64,000 bases of DNA from Eudromia elegans. Lineage: Eukaryota; Chordata; Aves; Tinamiformes; Tinamidae. Position 1 is the stretch's first letter. Each line of letters opens with the position of its first letter. This document shows, piece after piece, positions 50,114-62,706 of the stretch. The translations under genes and the position numbers were made by a program. Location: assembly GCA_003342815.1 (NCBI GenBank), contig PTEX01000313.1, positions 201,841 through 265,840 on the forward strand, in the 5' to 3' direction. Below the pieces are notes generated by a model. It saw only the letters and a program-made list of their open reading frames with translations. It was not told the origin of the DNA and did no database searches.

Positions 50114-53100
50114 GTAAGTTCTTTGCCTGGGGATCTGCTCCTGGGTATCTGCTGCCCATCACAGAGGCTCGAGAGGGACAGACCTCCCGGTGCGTGTCTG
50201 ACCTGGGCTTGTTGCTGCCCCTGAGCTTCTGTCAAGCACGAGCTGTGTTATTGGTTCTTCTTTGCTGTGAAAGCTGCTGTTCTTTGGGCACGCAAGTTCC
50301 TAAGAATAACATGAGAGCGTGGCCGAGCAAGAGTTCCTGTTGATATAAGGGCTTTGCTTTGAGGGAGAGCGTAGACACTTAAAAAAGGTTTTAAAAAAAG
50401 ATCAAAAATAGAAAGTCTGTGGCTATATATATAACCAGCCATGGTTAGAAAGTGTGCTTGCAGCCAGCCACCGTCACCCCTGTAGAGGACTCCTCCTTGC
50501 ATTCATTTTCATCAGAGATCCGTAATCATCGGAGATTATGCAGAGGAAACAGTGATCTGGCAGCTTCTGCGGAAAAAAATATCCCCTTGTTTAAGTTATA
50601 TTATAGAGAAGGTTTAATTGCTGCAGGTGGCAACATTCCTGGAGAGACAGATCACAGCTCCTGGCAGCGGCAGCGTGCTTTTCCCAAGGGAAGCAGGGGC
50701 ATCCCGCGTCGTTTGCGCCCAGCCGCGTTCCGGAGGTTGTGGGCACACCTGGGGAATGGCAGCCGGTGCCTGAGCTCCTCCTCCCCTCACATCCCACTCG
50801 TGCACACGCTGCAGCGCCAATAAAGGAGAGTTTCCACCCAAAGCAGGTGGCGGCGGCCACACGTCCTTCTTGCTGTTGTGTTTTGCTTGTTGCTGCATTT
50901 GGAAAGGAAAATGCACAGGGCCAGACACAGGAGCCTTTAACTCTGCTTAGTGTGGCTTATGAGGGGCCAGGGAGCATCCTTTCTAGAGAAGGAGTGGGTT
51001 TTGTTGCTTGTGCAGGCTTCTCTCCAGAGCTTGCTTTGAAACCAGTAGTGATCATGGCTAGAAGAGGGAAATATGTTTGGAAGGAAGCAGTTGCCCTCTT
51101 CCAAACACGTTCCGTCTGGGGAATCCGCGTCCTTGCTCGGGTACTCGTTGTCTCGCTGATGGACCAAGCCCCGCAGTTGCAGGCACTGAGGAGCAGTTGC
51201 TGATGTAATCTGTGCTGTCGGGGTAGATTGTTAGTTTGTGGATTTTGGGCTTTTGAGCTGAAGTAGTTCAAGGGTTAATATACATCAGCGTACAGAGCGT
51301 AGAGGCGTATTGAATGGTGTATTTTTAGACAAAGAGAGTGAGAACTGTCTTTTTAATGCTGGAATATGTTTGAACTCCAAACCCAAAGGTTTGGAAGTTG
51401 CAGAGAGCCGAGCTCAACGAGCGTGGCCTGTGTCAAACCCTCCTGGGTCTGCATGAGTGCCAATTCCACATAGGCTCATATGGGCTCATCCCGCAGCCTT
51501 GGGCATCAGCTTCCCAACGCTCCGCTCGCTTCCACGTCAGGATCTTTCTGTGATCCGCAGCTTTACCCTAGAGGTTTTCTCTTCAGACAGGGGCTCATGC
51601 CCAGCTCTTGTTACCAAGCCCAGGAGGCTCTGGAAAAATCTGCAGCTACTGGATGCAGCAGTTAAACAAGGTCAGAAAAGGAGACCATGGGTTTGCTAGA
51701 GTTGGCATGGGCTGAGCCCAGGAAAATTTTGTACAAAAAACCTCCTTTATGTGGAGAAACAAAATACTGACGGAGGAGAGAAACAAGAGCTATTCAGTGG
51801 AAGCAGCCCTGGGGACTGCAGGAATGGCCTTTCTCTGGATTTTGACAGTGCCCTGTGCATGTTATCGCTAGGTAATTAATAAAGGAGGCACCTACCTAGT
51901 TAAAATTGGAACTAGGGATGGAAAGAGGGCTTCAGGGAGGCAGGAGCAGCCACAGCGCTGGTGGAGGCTGAAGACACCTCGTTTGTAAAGGGTTTTTGCA
52001 GTGCGCGGGTGATGCTTGTTCTTGATTAACGTTTGGACAGTTACAGGCAGGTAATCAAAATGCAATAGTCTGAGTGCAGATCTAGATTATTTATTGTGAA
52101 AACGAGCATACAGAAAAAGACATTTTAATTCATAGTCGTCCTACTGACAGGTTGTCAATGAAGAAACATCCATATAGCAAGAGACGAGCAAGGAGAGGAA
52201 AAATTCCCTTGGATGAATGGGATTTGATCTGAGAGGGAAAAAACAGAAAGACTGGAGCACGATTACATGTGGTTTATCTGAGATACTGTCTAAATGCTAT
52301 TTCATGGTGATTGGGTTCAAATTATAGAGTGGCACTGAGTGAGCAGTGACAGCGAGCGCAGGAGCTGGGAGGTGTTTGCCGTGCTGACGTGTGGCCGCTG
52401 CACACTTACAGTTTGGAACCACTTATTAAATAGCCTGGGTTGTTTATTTCCAGCTGTCTTGGGGCTTTTCGCAGCAGTAATGAACTTCAGATAAATGAAA
52501 CAGGAATCTCTCAGCTGCCAGTAGCTACTAAGTAACAGAATAACAGACTCTCATAGGGAAAAAGGGGAAATCAGCCCCAAATTAAAGGGGTAGTTGCAGA
52601 GTATATGAGGGGTGGTAGCTCTGGGGAAATAACCAAGCATTAATTCCATGCCTAGCAAAACAGCAGGAGGACAAAGAGACATTGAAATTTTTGGTATAGT
52701 GCATTTAAAACAAGTCAAAATAAGAAACCCAAATGAACACATCAGAGGATGATCCCATACACCTGGTTTTATGAATGCAAATAGCTAATGGTGAATTTAA
52801 CTGAAGATGATCATCAGCAGTAATATGCCCAGGGTCATATAGAGAAGCTCACTTTTTATTCTGCTAAATAAAGCGATTTAACAATTTATATTAGTACATT
52901 AATTAGTAAAAGTAGAAGAGCCTTCCTGCAATGATTATGACTTTGTATTTGATAGTGACATGTTTCTGCTCCATAAAACTTCTCAGCACTTCCTAAAATG
53001 AAGGATACATAGGAGATCATTAACAAAGCCTTTCATTAAATTTATTTAAACTAGGTACATATTTAGATGACTCCAGATTAACTCTAGGTACAGAAGACTA

Positions 53101-54480
53101 AATCAAGTGTGCGTATATCTTAATCTGTGCTTTATTAGTACAGCCACCTGCTTAGAAATTATCTCCCCTTATGCATTCCTGTGAAATAGTTCTGCATTTG
53201 CGTGTGTACACATATATAGAGTTTCCTATACCTCCACCTGAAGAAAACCCTTTTGTTTTGATTACTGGGAGACGTTTCTGATTGTTGCAAACACCCCGGT
53301 CGTTGGTTCAGGTGCTGCAGTAGACCAGCGAGTGCTGCGCAGGGTGGCCGTGTCCCGGGGACGCGCGTGGGCGCCGAGACACGTCCCCGTCCCCACCAAC
53401 AGCGGGGCGCGTGGCCTCGGCCCCTCGGCTTCTCCCTTGTCAAGCAGCAGGGCTGGTTGGTGGGTGCTTCGATGTCCCCGACGCTGTTCGCTGTGATAAC
53501 GGTGCTCATAGAGAGCTACTTTGGTCAGAAATTCATCTTAGATGAACCTTTCACACCTTTCTTAGCGTAGATTCCTAATTTTGCCCCTCTCCCTAGTGGG
53601 CAAAAAGCAGTTTCTCAAAGCAAGAAGGAGCTGGGAGGTGGGTGTCTGCACGCTGCTCTCTCTGCCTTGTGGTGGTACTGCTGTTTCCCATGTAAATAAC
53701 TCAGGGGAAAAAAAAAATCTCTGCAAGAGGGATGCTATTTTAGAGGTGATAGAGTATTCCCGCTGGCCAGCTTGGCTGCGCTAGGCTAGAAGCCCGGGTA
53801 GACCTGATGCCCAGCCGGGTGAGGCTGCGGTTGTGCGGATGAGCTGGGAGGCGGCAGAGCTGCGGAGGGTCAAAATGGAAGAGCAAATAGCAAGGGGGAG
53901 CAGGAGGGCGCTTTCGGATCGCCGCCTCCCTGCTTGGTTCTCTGTTTCTGCTTAAGCCCTGATACAGCTTGATCGGTGTTTCCACGAGTGTTTTCTTGTT
54001 CTTTTGATTCACCTCCCAAGGAGGAAGGCAGCAGTGCACTCTGGAGCTGCAGTTTGCCTGCAGCACTCATTAAAACCCTCTCTTCCAGGTTTGCCAGATT
54101 TATATTTATTTCAGATCCCCGTCGGTCCTGGACTGCTAAAAGAGAACCAGCACATTATGTGCAGGATAAAGCACGTGGTTAGACGAGGTAATTTTAAAAA
54201 AAGGTAAACTGAAACCAGCTCTCTCCGACACAAACATGATTCACTCCAAGCACAAAAAAATCCCAGACCCTTGAGGCTTCCCGTGCTCTGGCAGAAGTCA
54301 TATTGTAAAACACACAGTTCTGTTCCTTTGCTTCTGCACTCGAAGATAAATCCACAATTTGAAAACAGAACAAAACCCTCGGGCCATCTTTTTGAGTATA
54401 TTAAGGACATTGAGGATTATCTTTGAAGGCCTCGTGAATGGAGTGGAAATCTGTCTGAGTTAGACCACGGAAGAGATTCC
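50114..54480 (+). other. start of the next SPNS2 intron
   Basis: It begins with the consensus donor gtaagt. In the exon's frame the first stop is at 50222-50224, so intron retention would add 36 codons and then terminate. An alternating ctatatatataacc run lies near 50423-50436. The part from about 52000 to 53160 is AT-rich and gene-free. No following SPNS2 exon was found. Confidence 0.8.
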
Positions 54481-54910
54481 TCGTGTGCTGGACGGCTCGT
54501 GTGGCCATTACAGAGATCCGCGCGGGGTCTAACGCGCTGTGTTCGCGGGCAAGGGCATGTGCTGGCCCTCGTGTGCCCTGCCAGCCTCTCGTGCAGGACA
54601 CGCTGTTGATACTGGGGCCTGTGCACACTTGCCAAGTGACCAAGGGCGGCTCTGCAGGCAGCCGGGGCAGGGCCCCACGCGCCCGCGCCAACCCCAGCGG
54701 GGTTTTAACGCCCGTGCAGGGTGTTGTGTTCATTGCAATGTGGGTCTTGCTCTGTGTTCCCTGCTCTCAGGTTGCCGGGTTGGGCTCAAGCCCTGCAAAA
54801 CCGGGACTGAGCGCTGGGGAGCGGGTGCTGAAGTAAGGAGGGGCCCCCGTCGTAGCGGGGCTCGCCGTGCCGCTGCCGAGCCCGCGGGGCCGTGGCAGCG
54901 GGAACGCAGC
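54481..54910. promoter_or_regulatory. GC/CpG-rich patch
   Basis: CpG clusters occur around ccgcgcggggtctaacgcgc, cacgcgcccgcgccaacccc and cgtcgtagcggggctcgccg. Overlapping open frames on both strands are composition-driven and match no known family. Confidence 0.4.
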
Positions 54911-57900
54911 CGTTTGCACCGGAACACCCCAGCTGCTGCTCCCAGCTTTTCTGGAGCAGATGGAGAGAGTTTTGTGCTGGAGGAGGATTGAGAAATAGGC
55001 TAGAGGCTCCGTCCTCCTTTGCATTGGTCTCAGTGAGGGCTCTCTGTAATTGCCTTCTGCAGGAAACTGTTCAGTTTTCTAGGTTATCATAAGGTGTTGG
55101 AATCATTATCCTGGGTTAGTTTTTGAGTCCGTTGCCTTGGAAGTCTGTGGGAAACTTTTCTGTGTCCTTGTGGGAGCCGAATCAAGACCCCACGTGCTAT
55201 TAAATGAACCTGCCTGTGTTGGATGCTGTTTCTCTGCATCGTGGCGATGCCTCGAGACACCAGCTGGGCATGAAAGGCCTTTCCAAGCCAAAGGCTTTTC
55301 AGCATTGTCCCATTTTTATGCAGAAACCTGAATTTGCAGTGTCTGAGCTGAAGAGTGGCAAGAATCAGCTGCTGTGCCGGGTAGGAGCAGGTTTGGCAGC
55401 AAGGGCTGTTCCTACCGCCCACCCTGTCCTGCCCTTCCTGTGCCCAAGGGGGAGATGCCACCCGGGTCGCTGACTTGCTGAGGAAGCAGAGAGAAGAGGG
55501 CGTTATTTATTCCTCTGCCCAGCGGTGTGTGTCTTAGACAGCCCAACAAGGAGTGTTTCTATTAAAGTAGATATTCTGCTTGTCATATTGCAGCAGCGGG
55601 GTAACCGCAGAGCGTGCTGATGGAGCACAACAGGGGTGTCTTATTGCTTCCAGCCTGTCTCCATGGAAGTTCCTCTGATGCCAGAGCATGATGCTTTATA
55701 AACGATTGTTGTAGGCTCTTAAATTCAGCCTCATTCGAAGCATCTTTGGAATGCAGGAAAGGGGGAATGTTCCTTGAACAGACTGGGACTGAAGTAGGAA
55801 AAGAAAAAAGAAATGATGCGTTTCTTTTGATTTTCAGTAGTCACCCAACTGCAGGTGGGTGGAAACCAAGGCTGTCCCAGCACTGGTTCTGTGGTGACAA
55901 AGCTGCTCTTTCCCGTGGCTTGGCTGCTTCTGGGGTAGGTCTGGAGGAACGTTCCCGTTTGTTTAAGGTTATAAACTAACGTGTTCCTACTATGGAGGTA
56001 AACGAGGCTGCTCGTGGCTTTTCTTGAGCTTATGAGTTGAAAAGAAGCACGATCCTTCAGGAGGATTTGGTGAATGATGCCTCACAGACAAGGAAAACAA
56101 ATAATTATTTCAACCCAATTGTAATCTCCATAGGAGGCCGGGAAACCAACCTGGTCTTTTATTAGCGGGGCCTTGGTGGCCTTGGAAAGTTGGATGTATT
56201 TTCCTGAAAAGCAGGATGCGAAAGAGAGGAGAAGTATCCTTTGGTTAAGCTCTTGGTTGCCTGCTAATACAAAGTCATCACTTATACTATAGGAAGAAGT
56301 ACAAAAGAGATTCCTCAGTGCCAAATAGTCTTTTGAAGGGTTGACGTTTCTTTTTAAGTGTATAAAGCCCACGTGCTAGGCAAAACACTGGATTTGCGGT
56401 TCAGATACTGTCGAATTAGGGTGGTAATCCCAGAGCCGTGTAATAGGCTTTGAGCGGGAGCTCCCTGGGAATGGGGCTGATCGGCGTGTCTGAAGGCGTG
56501 ACTGGAGTCTCCTGAGGAGAGAGGGACAAGACATGCAAATGCTTTTAATACAGTTAAATGGCATTGTCATTATGTCAGATAATCTGGTTTTAGAGAATGA
56601 AGTGCATCCGAAGCATGACAAAATTTGCCAGCTGATACCACTTCTAATAGCGGTTTAACAGCAGTGCAGAAAAGATCACAAATAAGAAACCTGAGCAGAG
56701 CAATTGGTAGGTGCATCAATATCTCCCTGTAAAATCAGGCCTGATTTCACAGCTGATGCTAAAGATGAGCCATTTCTCAGATATCGGCCAAATGTGCTGT
56801 GAGGTCAAGTCTTCCGCTTCTGGATCAGGAAACTGGAGAGTTGTGGAAACAGAAAGGAAGAAAAAAATCCCTTTCCAAGTTTGCATTCCTATGGATTTTT
56901 TAGCCACCTTGCCCACCGGTTGTCTGCCCAGCTGGTGCACTGAAGCTTCCAGCATGTGCTGGGTGCAAAACAGAATAAACCACGAGTGCAGGTAAAACTG
57001 CTGAGTGAGGGAGGTAGTTGAGGGTAACTTCATGTGCACCCCGAGTCATTCCGTTTAAATGCGTTCTTCATGGGCCGTCAAAAATTTGTCCAACTTTGCA
57101 AATGTTGGGACAAAACATTCCCATGCGGGTGAGTTGACTAGAGCTTTTTTCCAAGCTGCTGGGTTCTGGTTTATCCTCCAGGCACCAAATTTTGAACATC
57201 TTGTGGCTCATCTCCTCGTGCATCAAGAGTCGTGTGTCACTTCGACAGTTGCAAAGTTCTTAGTTTTTGGGTCTCCCAAGCCCTCTTGCTGGGATCGTGT
57301 TCGCACAGCTCAGGGAGGAAACGGCAGTATTGCCAGACAGGCTTGTTGCAGGCGCCCAGGTAGTGTTCCCGACCTGATGGGCTGGAAAAACAAAACCGGT
57401 TTGCTTCTCCTGCAGAGCTATCGAGGGGTCTTGGGGGAGCGGTTTTGGATGGTTTTACGGGCTGAGCTGCCCTTAAAGGTCTCCTAACGCGGAGAAATGA
57501 GCATGTTACAGATTCCTCTGTGTCTTACACCAGGTCCTCGAAGGTGGAAGCAGGAGCTTTGGGTCAGTGTTCTGGAAGCCCTGGTGGCGTGGGGCTCCTG
57601 ACCCTCCCAGGATCGTGTTCTCAGCGATTCGCAGGTAGAGAAAAGCGTTTCTCTTTAGGGTTTGCTTTCTAAGCAGCCGTGTACGGAGCACCCCATGGAA
57701 TGGTGCTCTGGTCGATACGCAAGCGAGTCTGTCACATTCCTTCCAGTTATACTGCAGGACCCTCTCGTTACTGTGCTGGGAGACTGAACTGAAAGGAACA
57801 TAAATCCCTCCATTGGGGTGTCCTGCGCTCTCCTTGCAGCAGGCAGGGCCATCGGAGGAGAAGTCCTTCAATTAGTAAAGCTGAAAGGCTGCTTTATCTC

Positions 57901-58699
57901 AACTGAAGCTACTGTCAGGGCCCGGGGGGAACGCTTCATCACCAAGTCTTGTAATTACATTATTTAATTGGATTGAGAGTGGCGATTGGGCTTTTCCTTT
58001 TGTTTTTGCTACCCCAGGATGGCTGAAGAGCCTCTGGGGACTGGGGCAGGCCTGAAGGAGCAGGGTGCTGACGGTGGGTTTCTGAGGCAGCAGCTTTCCC
58101 ATTGCAAAGGAATTTTGCATTCAGACTTTAAGCTTAAAAACCCTGGTTTTTGTAACCGCCGAGCACAGAGCAGCTCCCTGCTGAGTTTTGCGTGGTTAAT
58201 AGGAGCATATTTGGTGGTGCCTTTATTCGTCATACCTGCCTCCACGGAGAAAGAGGCTGGAATCTCGTGTTGAGCTAAGGGAAAGGAGGGCCCCGGGCGT
58301 TACCAGTGCGGGGTTTAACCCGAGAGGGAGCTGCCCTGCCCAGGCCACGGAGAACCCTTGCATCAAAGAAGCCTCCTTCAGCAGCCACAACTATTTATCC
58401 GTGTGTGTTTCCTGTGTCCAAGGAACCTCTTCAGAGAGACCAGCTGGGGAAAAACCTGTTCAGAGTGAATGCAGGCGGGCAAACAGGGTGAGATGTTTCC
58501 TGTGGGGCTCTTGTCCATGCCCTGCTCACAGCAAACCTGGTTGGAGTGGATGTAATTCAGGGCGATAGAGGAAGAGCCCCCAGACAATCTGGGGTGAACA
58601 CGGAGCAGGATGTGCTTTTGCCATCAAGTGTGCTTGGAAAAAAACATGTATAATTCTACCTAAAGCCTGTTTCTCACAGCGCTTTGAAGGGCCTTTCTC
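54911..58699 (+). other. SPNS2 intron, no feature recognised
   Basis: Both strands were read for exon-like conserved segments and none was recognised. Open frames up to 142 codons (57059-57487) show no domain or family resemblance. Confidence 0.7.
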
Positions 58700-58915
58700 C
58701 TCCAAGCAGCGGCTTTGCAGGGCTTCGCTGTCCGCTGCCTGCCGCGGGACGGTGCTGGGGAGGGTAGAGCTCTCGGGCAGGCTCGGACGCAGCCTCCGCG
58801 TCGCGTTCGGAGCGTGGCTGCAGCCCCTCGCTGCAGTGAGGAGGGCTCAGCAGGGCGCGGAGCGGAGGGGGACGTGCCCGAGAGCCGCACAGGGCCCCAT
58901 GGCCTCCCAGCCCGC
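58700..58915. promoter_or_regulatory. CpG-rich patch next to an AT-rich inverted stretch
   Basis: CpGs are dense around gcctgccgcgggacggtgct, cagcctccgcgtcgcgttcg and gcgcggagcggagggggacg. It is followed within 70 bp by the AT-rich ataaatatttgtatatttat at about 58983-59002. Confidence 0.4.
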
Positions 58916-60539
58916 CGTTTGAATGCTTCCTGTGGCCTCACACATGGAGGAGAAGAGGTTCAGAGGGGCTCTTATCAACCCCATAAATATTTGTATATTT
59001 ATAAATATTTGATGGAAAGCAATATAGAAGATAGAGTTGGGAACTTGTCAGTAAGGCCCAGCAAAAAGACAGGAGGCAGTGGACACGAATGGCAATGCAG
59101 GAAATTCCATTTAAACATAAGAAAAAGTTGGGTGGTTTTTTTTTTTACTATGAAGAGATGGGAAGTGAAAAGCAGCTATGGTTGAATGAGGACAGCTGCT
59201 CCGAGGGAAGAAAAGGGGACTCTGAACTCAATCACCCGTCTGCAGCGGCCAAATGGGAAAAGAAACGGCAATTGCAGCAAATCTGTCACCCTGCCAGTGT
59301 GACTCACTGCTCATCACGGAAGAACAACAGGGAGGAGGAGAGAAGGGGGCTCCATAGCTGCGTTTCCCAGCCAGGTAACTGCAGTGTGAACCTCTGAGGG
59401 CACTTGTGTCTCCATGGGACAAAAAAGGTAAGAAACGAGTAGTTCTCAGCATTGCATCGGAGCTGGCACCTCATCAGCCTGTGTTTTGGTTGCCCAGCTT
59501 GCAATCCCTGAAAGGGATTAGTTAAGACAGTTCATAGCTATAGATGGACACTCAGCCTCCTGCACAAAGATCTCCGGGACTGTAGGACACCAAATGACCC
59601 CAAATTGGTGTAAATATTCAGTCACTTGTAAGTATGGGCTGGACTTGACAGGAAGAAGTATCGGTCAGGATGGTCAGCACAGAACCGTTCCCCAGTACTG
59701 ACTTGCCTTCTTTAGCCCTTCACAACTTTTATTCTCCTTTTATTAAAGCAGGGCTAGCATCTCCCCAGGTGGGAAGGGAGAGTCTGGGACTGTGGTCCAC
59801 GTCTAGATCTGATTCATGGCTGTAAATGAGTGTGCTCAGACCCAGGGCTTGTCTTTGTTAGTCATATAGAAAAATTGTAAAGCTGTAGGGTGCTCTGAGG
59901 GGTCAGATGTATTTGAATTTGCCTGTTCTGCTGTACCCTTTGTGATCCTGCTGAGACACTTAGTGTAATTTAAAACATCGCTGGCATTTAACATGCTCTT
60001 GCCTTTCGTGATAGGTGAACGTCCCCGCCTGACCTGGAAACATGCAGGTGCTTAAAGGGCCTCTGTCATTGCTAGGAACGCTGAAAGAAATGGAGTGTTT
60101 GGGGCTCTTGCAGACGTGTCACCACGTTGGCAGCATCGCTGCATTGCTCAGCCCTCCTAATGAGCTGGAATTTCAGCTGCGGGTTTGCACACTCCAATGG
60201 TGTTAGTCACAGCACCGATACTCAGGAGCACGTTCCTGTTTGGCTGGCGTCATGATTAATGCTACGTCTTTGCTTACCTGTGCTGTGGCGTGTGGTGAGT
60301 TGTCTTTAACCATTTAGGTCCCTGCAAATGTCTGATATGGGTGGGAAAACTGTTACCGAGGTACATCAGGAGGTCGTGTTTGGCCATAAGACCCAGGACT
60401 TGTCTGGGAAAGGCAAGAGCTGGCACCCAAAGGCAGCATGTGACCAAAGGGACCGTTGTGCGGCCCTCGAATGTGCATCAGAGCTCTGTGGGTCCTTAAT
60501 CCACTGCCTCCTGGGGGTGTTGGATTTATCCGTGTGCGG
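58916..60539 (+). other. SPNS2 intron, no gene recognised
   Basis: It contains the repeated word ataaatattt (58983-58992 and about 59001-59010) in an AT-rich, partly self-complementary stretch, and nothing else that could be identified. Confidence 0.65.
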
Positions 60540-60740
60540 TTGGGGTGCTGCCCCGTGGCCCGCTGAGCACCTCGGGCTGGAGATGCCCCCGCGTGTGGCC
60601 GCAGCGCAGCCGAGCTGCTCCGGGGACCGAGGGCTTGAGTGGTCCCCGGGGGCTCTTCCTGCGCTTGCTGCCGCTCCGTGCGCAGCGTGTGCCGCGGCCG
60701 AGCGCGCTCCGGGTGCGGCGCGGAGGGCTTCGTCTCCCCG
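60540..60740. promoter_or_regulatory. CpG-rich patch
   Basis: CpGs cluster around cccccgcgtgtggccgcagc and gtgccgcggccgagcgcgct. Open frames of 154 codons on + and 158 codons on - overlap here and are judged non-coding. Confidence 0.4.
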
Positions 60741-61958
60741 GGGCTTCAAACCCTGCTGCTGTATCCCTGCTTGGTGCCTGCTACTCATGTAATAAGAGAG
60801 GGAATATATTGCAAGCCCAGGCTGCTCAACAGGGCATCTCACAGGGCTGAGGCCTCTCTTACCAAGCTAGCTGGGGCAGCTCTAGGAGATTAGCGCCGTG
60901 TCCTCATGCAACAAGCAGGTGCTGTATGGCATGGCAGTCCTCTTTTAGACCAGCAGTGTTTGGTCTAAACAAATCGCTCCAAGAGTCCCTGACTGGGAAG
61001 AAGCAGATATTTAGGCTGTTTTATGGGACACTTAGCAGCTACTCCACATTCAAATGCAAATGCTCAACAACCCAAGCTCAAGGATCCCATGATTCTTCAG
61101 ACAGTAAATCTTCTGGTTTGGAGTTGTACACGTGTTTGGCAGATTGTAGGCTTATCACTAACAGCCAATCTGTTAGAGAACTGTGGCTTGATTCCTTTTG
61201 TTAGCTAATTAAAAGAAAAAAGGAAAAGAAAGACGTTAAAGCTGCAATTAGACCTATTAAAACAAGTGCTGCTCACTCAATGGCCTGCAATGGTCTGTAC
61301 AACTAAGATAAATGTGTAATTATGAGGTTTGCCCAAACGTGATTAAAGCCAATCATGTGTTCGAGCCATCCAATATTGGTGTGCGCATGAGATTGAGTTC
61401 GGTTTGTGTGAGCTTAAACCAGGTCCTCCTGTTGGAAGAAGATTCCTGGAGTAGCTTTTGGCATCCTGTAAACCTTTGCCCCGCTCCTGAAGCCCTGGCA
61501 GGGTGGCCTGGGCCTGCAGCGTGTGGTGGGGTCGAGTCATTGACCACAGCAGAGGGACCAGTTCCGCCTGACCCCGGCCTCTCGTCCTGTTGTTGTCCGA
61601 GTGTTGCTGGTAGTTGATGGGAGCAATGCAGGTGGGAATAAACTTCTTATATAAACTTAATATACACCAAGAGCTGCTGGGGAGATCTAGCTAACAGTCC
61701 CCTGCCTTCTGCTGCTTTTAGAAGCGGAGAATACAGAGCAGAGTTTGCCTGGTGCCAGCCCTTTTTGTCTCACTAACTTGCTGAGCGTCCAGGGTTGGGA
61801 CAAAAGGAAATTGCGACTGGTAGGAGGGGGAGAAACCTCCTGCAGAGGGGCTGGTGGCGGCTGCGGAGCAGAGGAGCGTTTCCTCCACGCTGTTATCCAG
61901 CGTTTCCTCCGGCGTTTGTCCGGCTCCCGCGCTTGTTTGTGCTGCTTGTGGTGTTCAG
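60741..61958 (+). other. SPNS2 intron, no gene recognised
   Basis: It is mixed composition with an A-rich run at 61211-61236. No exon, RNA gene or transposon was recognised. Confidence 0.65.
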
Positions 61959-62706
61959 CACACGCACACGGGCACCCCTCCAAGTGTACATACACACGCA
62001 CACACAGAGACACCTCTCCGGGCGTACACACACATACACACACATGCACACACACGGACACCTCCCTGGGTGTACACACGCACACATGCACACACACGGG
62101 CACCTCTCCAGGCGTACATATGCACACGTGCACACACACGGACACCTCTCTGGGTGTACACATGCACACACACGGACACCTCTCTGGGTGTACACACACA
62201 CACATGGACACACACGGGCACCTCTCCAGGCGTACACACGCACACAGGCACACACACGGGCACCCCTCCAAGTGTACATACACACGCACACACACAGACA
62301 CCTCTCCGGGTGTACACACGCACACGTGCACACACACGGACACCTCTCTGGGTGTACACACACACACATGGACACACATGGACACTTCTCTGGGTGTACA
62401 CACACATGCACACACATGGACACCTCTCCGGGTGTACACACACACACATGGACACACCCGGGCACCTCTCCAGGCGTACACACGCACACATGCACACACA
62501 TGGACACCTCTCCAGGCATACACACGCACACATGCATACACACGGACACCTCTCCAAGTGTACATACACACGCACACACACAGACACCTCTCCGGGTGTA
62601 CACACACACACACACACACATGCACACACACATACACCTCTCTGGGTGTACACACACACACATGCACACACACGGACACCTCTCCAGGTGTGCGTGCACA
62701 CATATG
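61959..62706. repeat. CA-rich minisatellite with higher-order structure, about 18 monomers
   Basis: Monomers of mostly 42 bp (range 34-50) follow the pattern g(a/g)cacctctc(c/t)(a/g)ggtgt+acacacacacacatgcacacacacg. A distinctive 38-bp variant carrying ccaagtgtacatacacacgc starts at about 61971, 62259 and 62545. Seven monomers therefore repeat as a block of about 287 bp (288 and 286 bp), for about 2.6 blocks. Most monomers are multiples of three without stop codons, which explains the long open frames on both strands (up to 400 codons). These are not genes. Confidence 0.97.

Noticed and set aside
49874-50224. A 116-codon single-exon gene around the SPNS2 match
   Set aside because: Only 49977-50113 is conserved. 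Canonical acceptor and donor sites bound it, and the flanking codons are intron read-through.
61959-62706. CRISPR-like array
   Set aside because: There are no unique spacers; the whole unit repeats, and the sequence context is a vertebrate intron.
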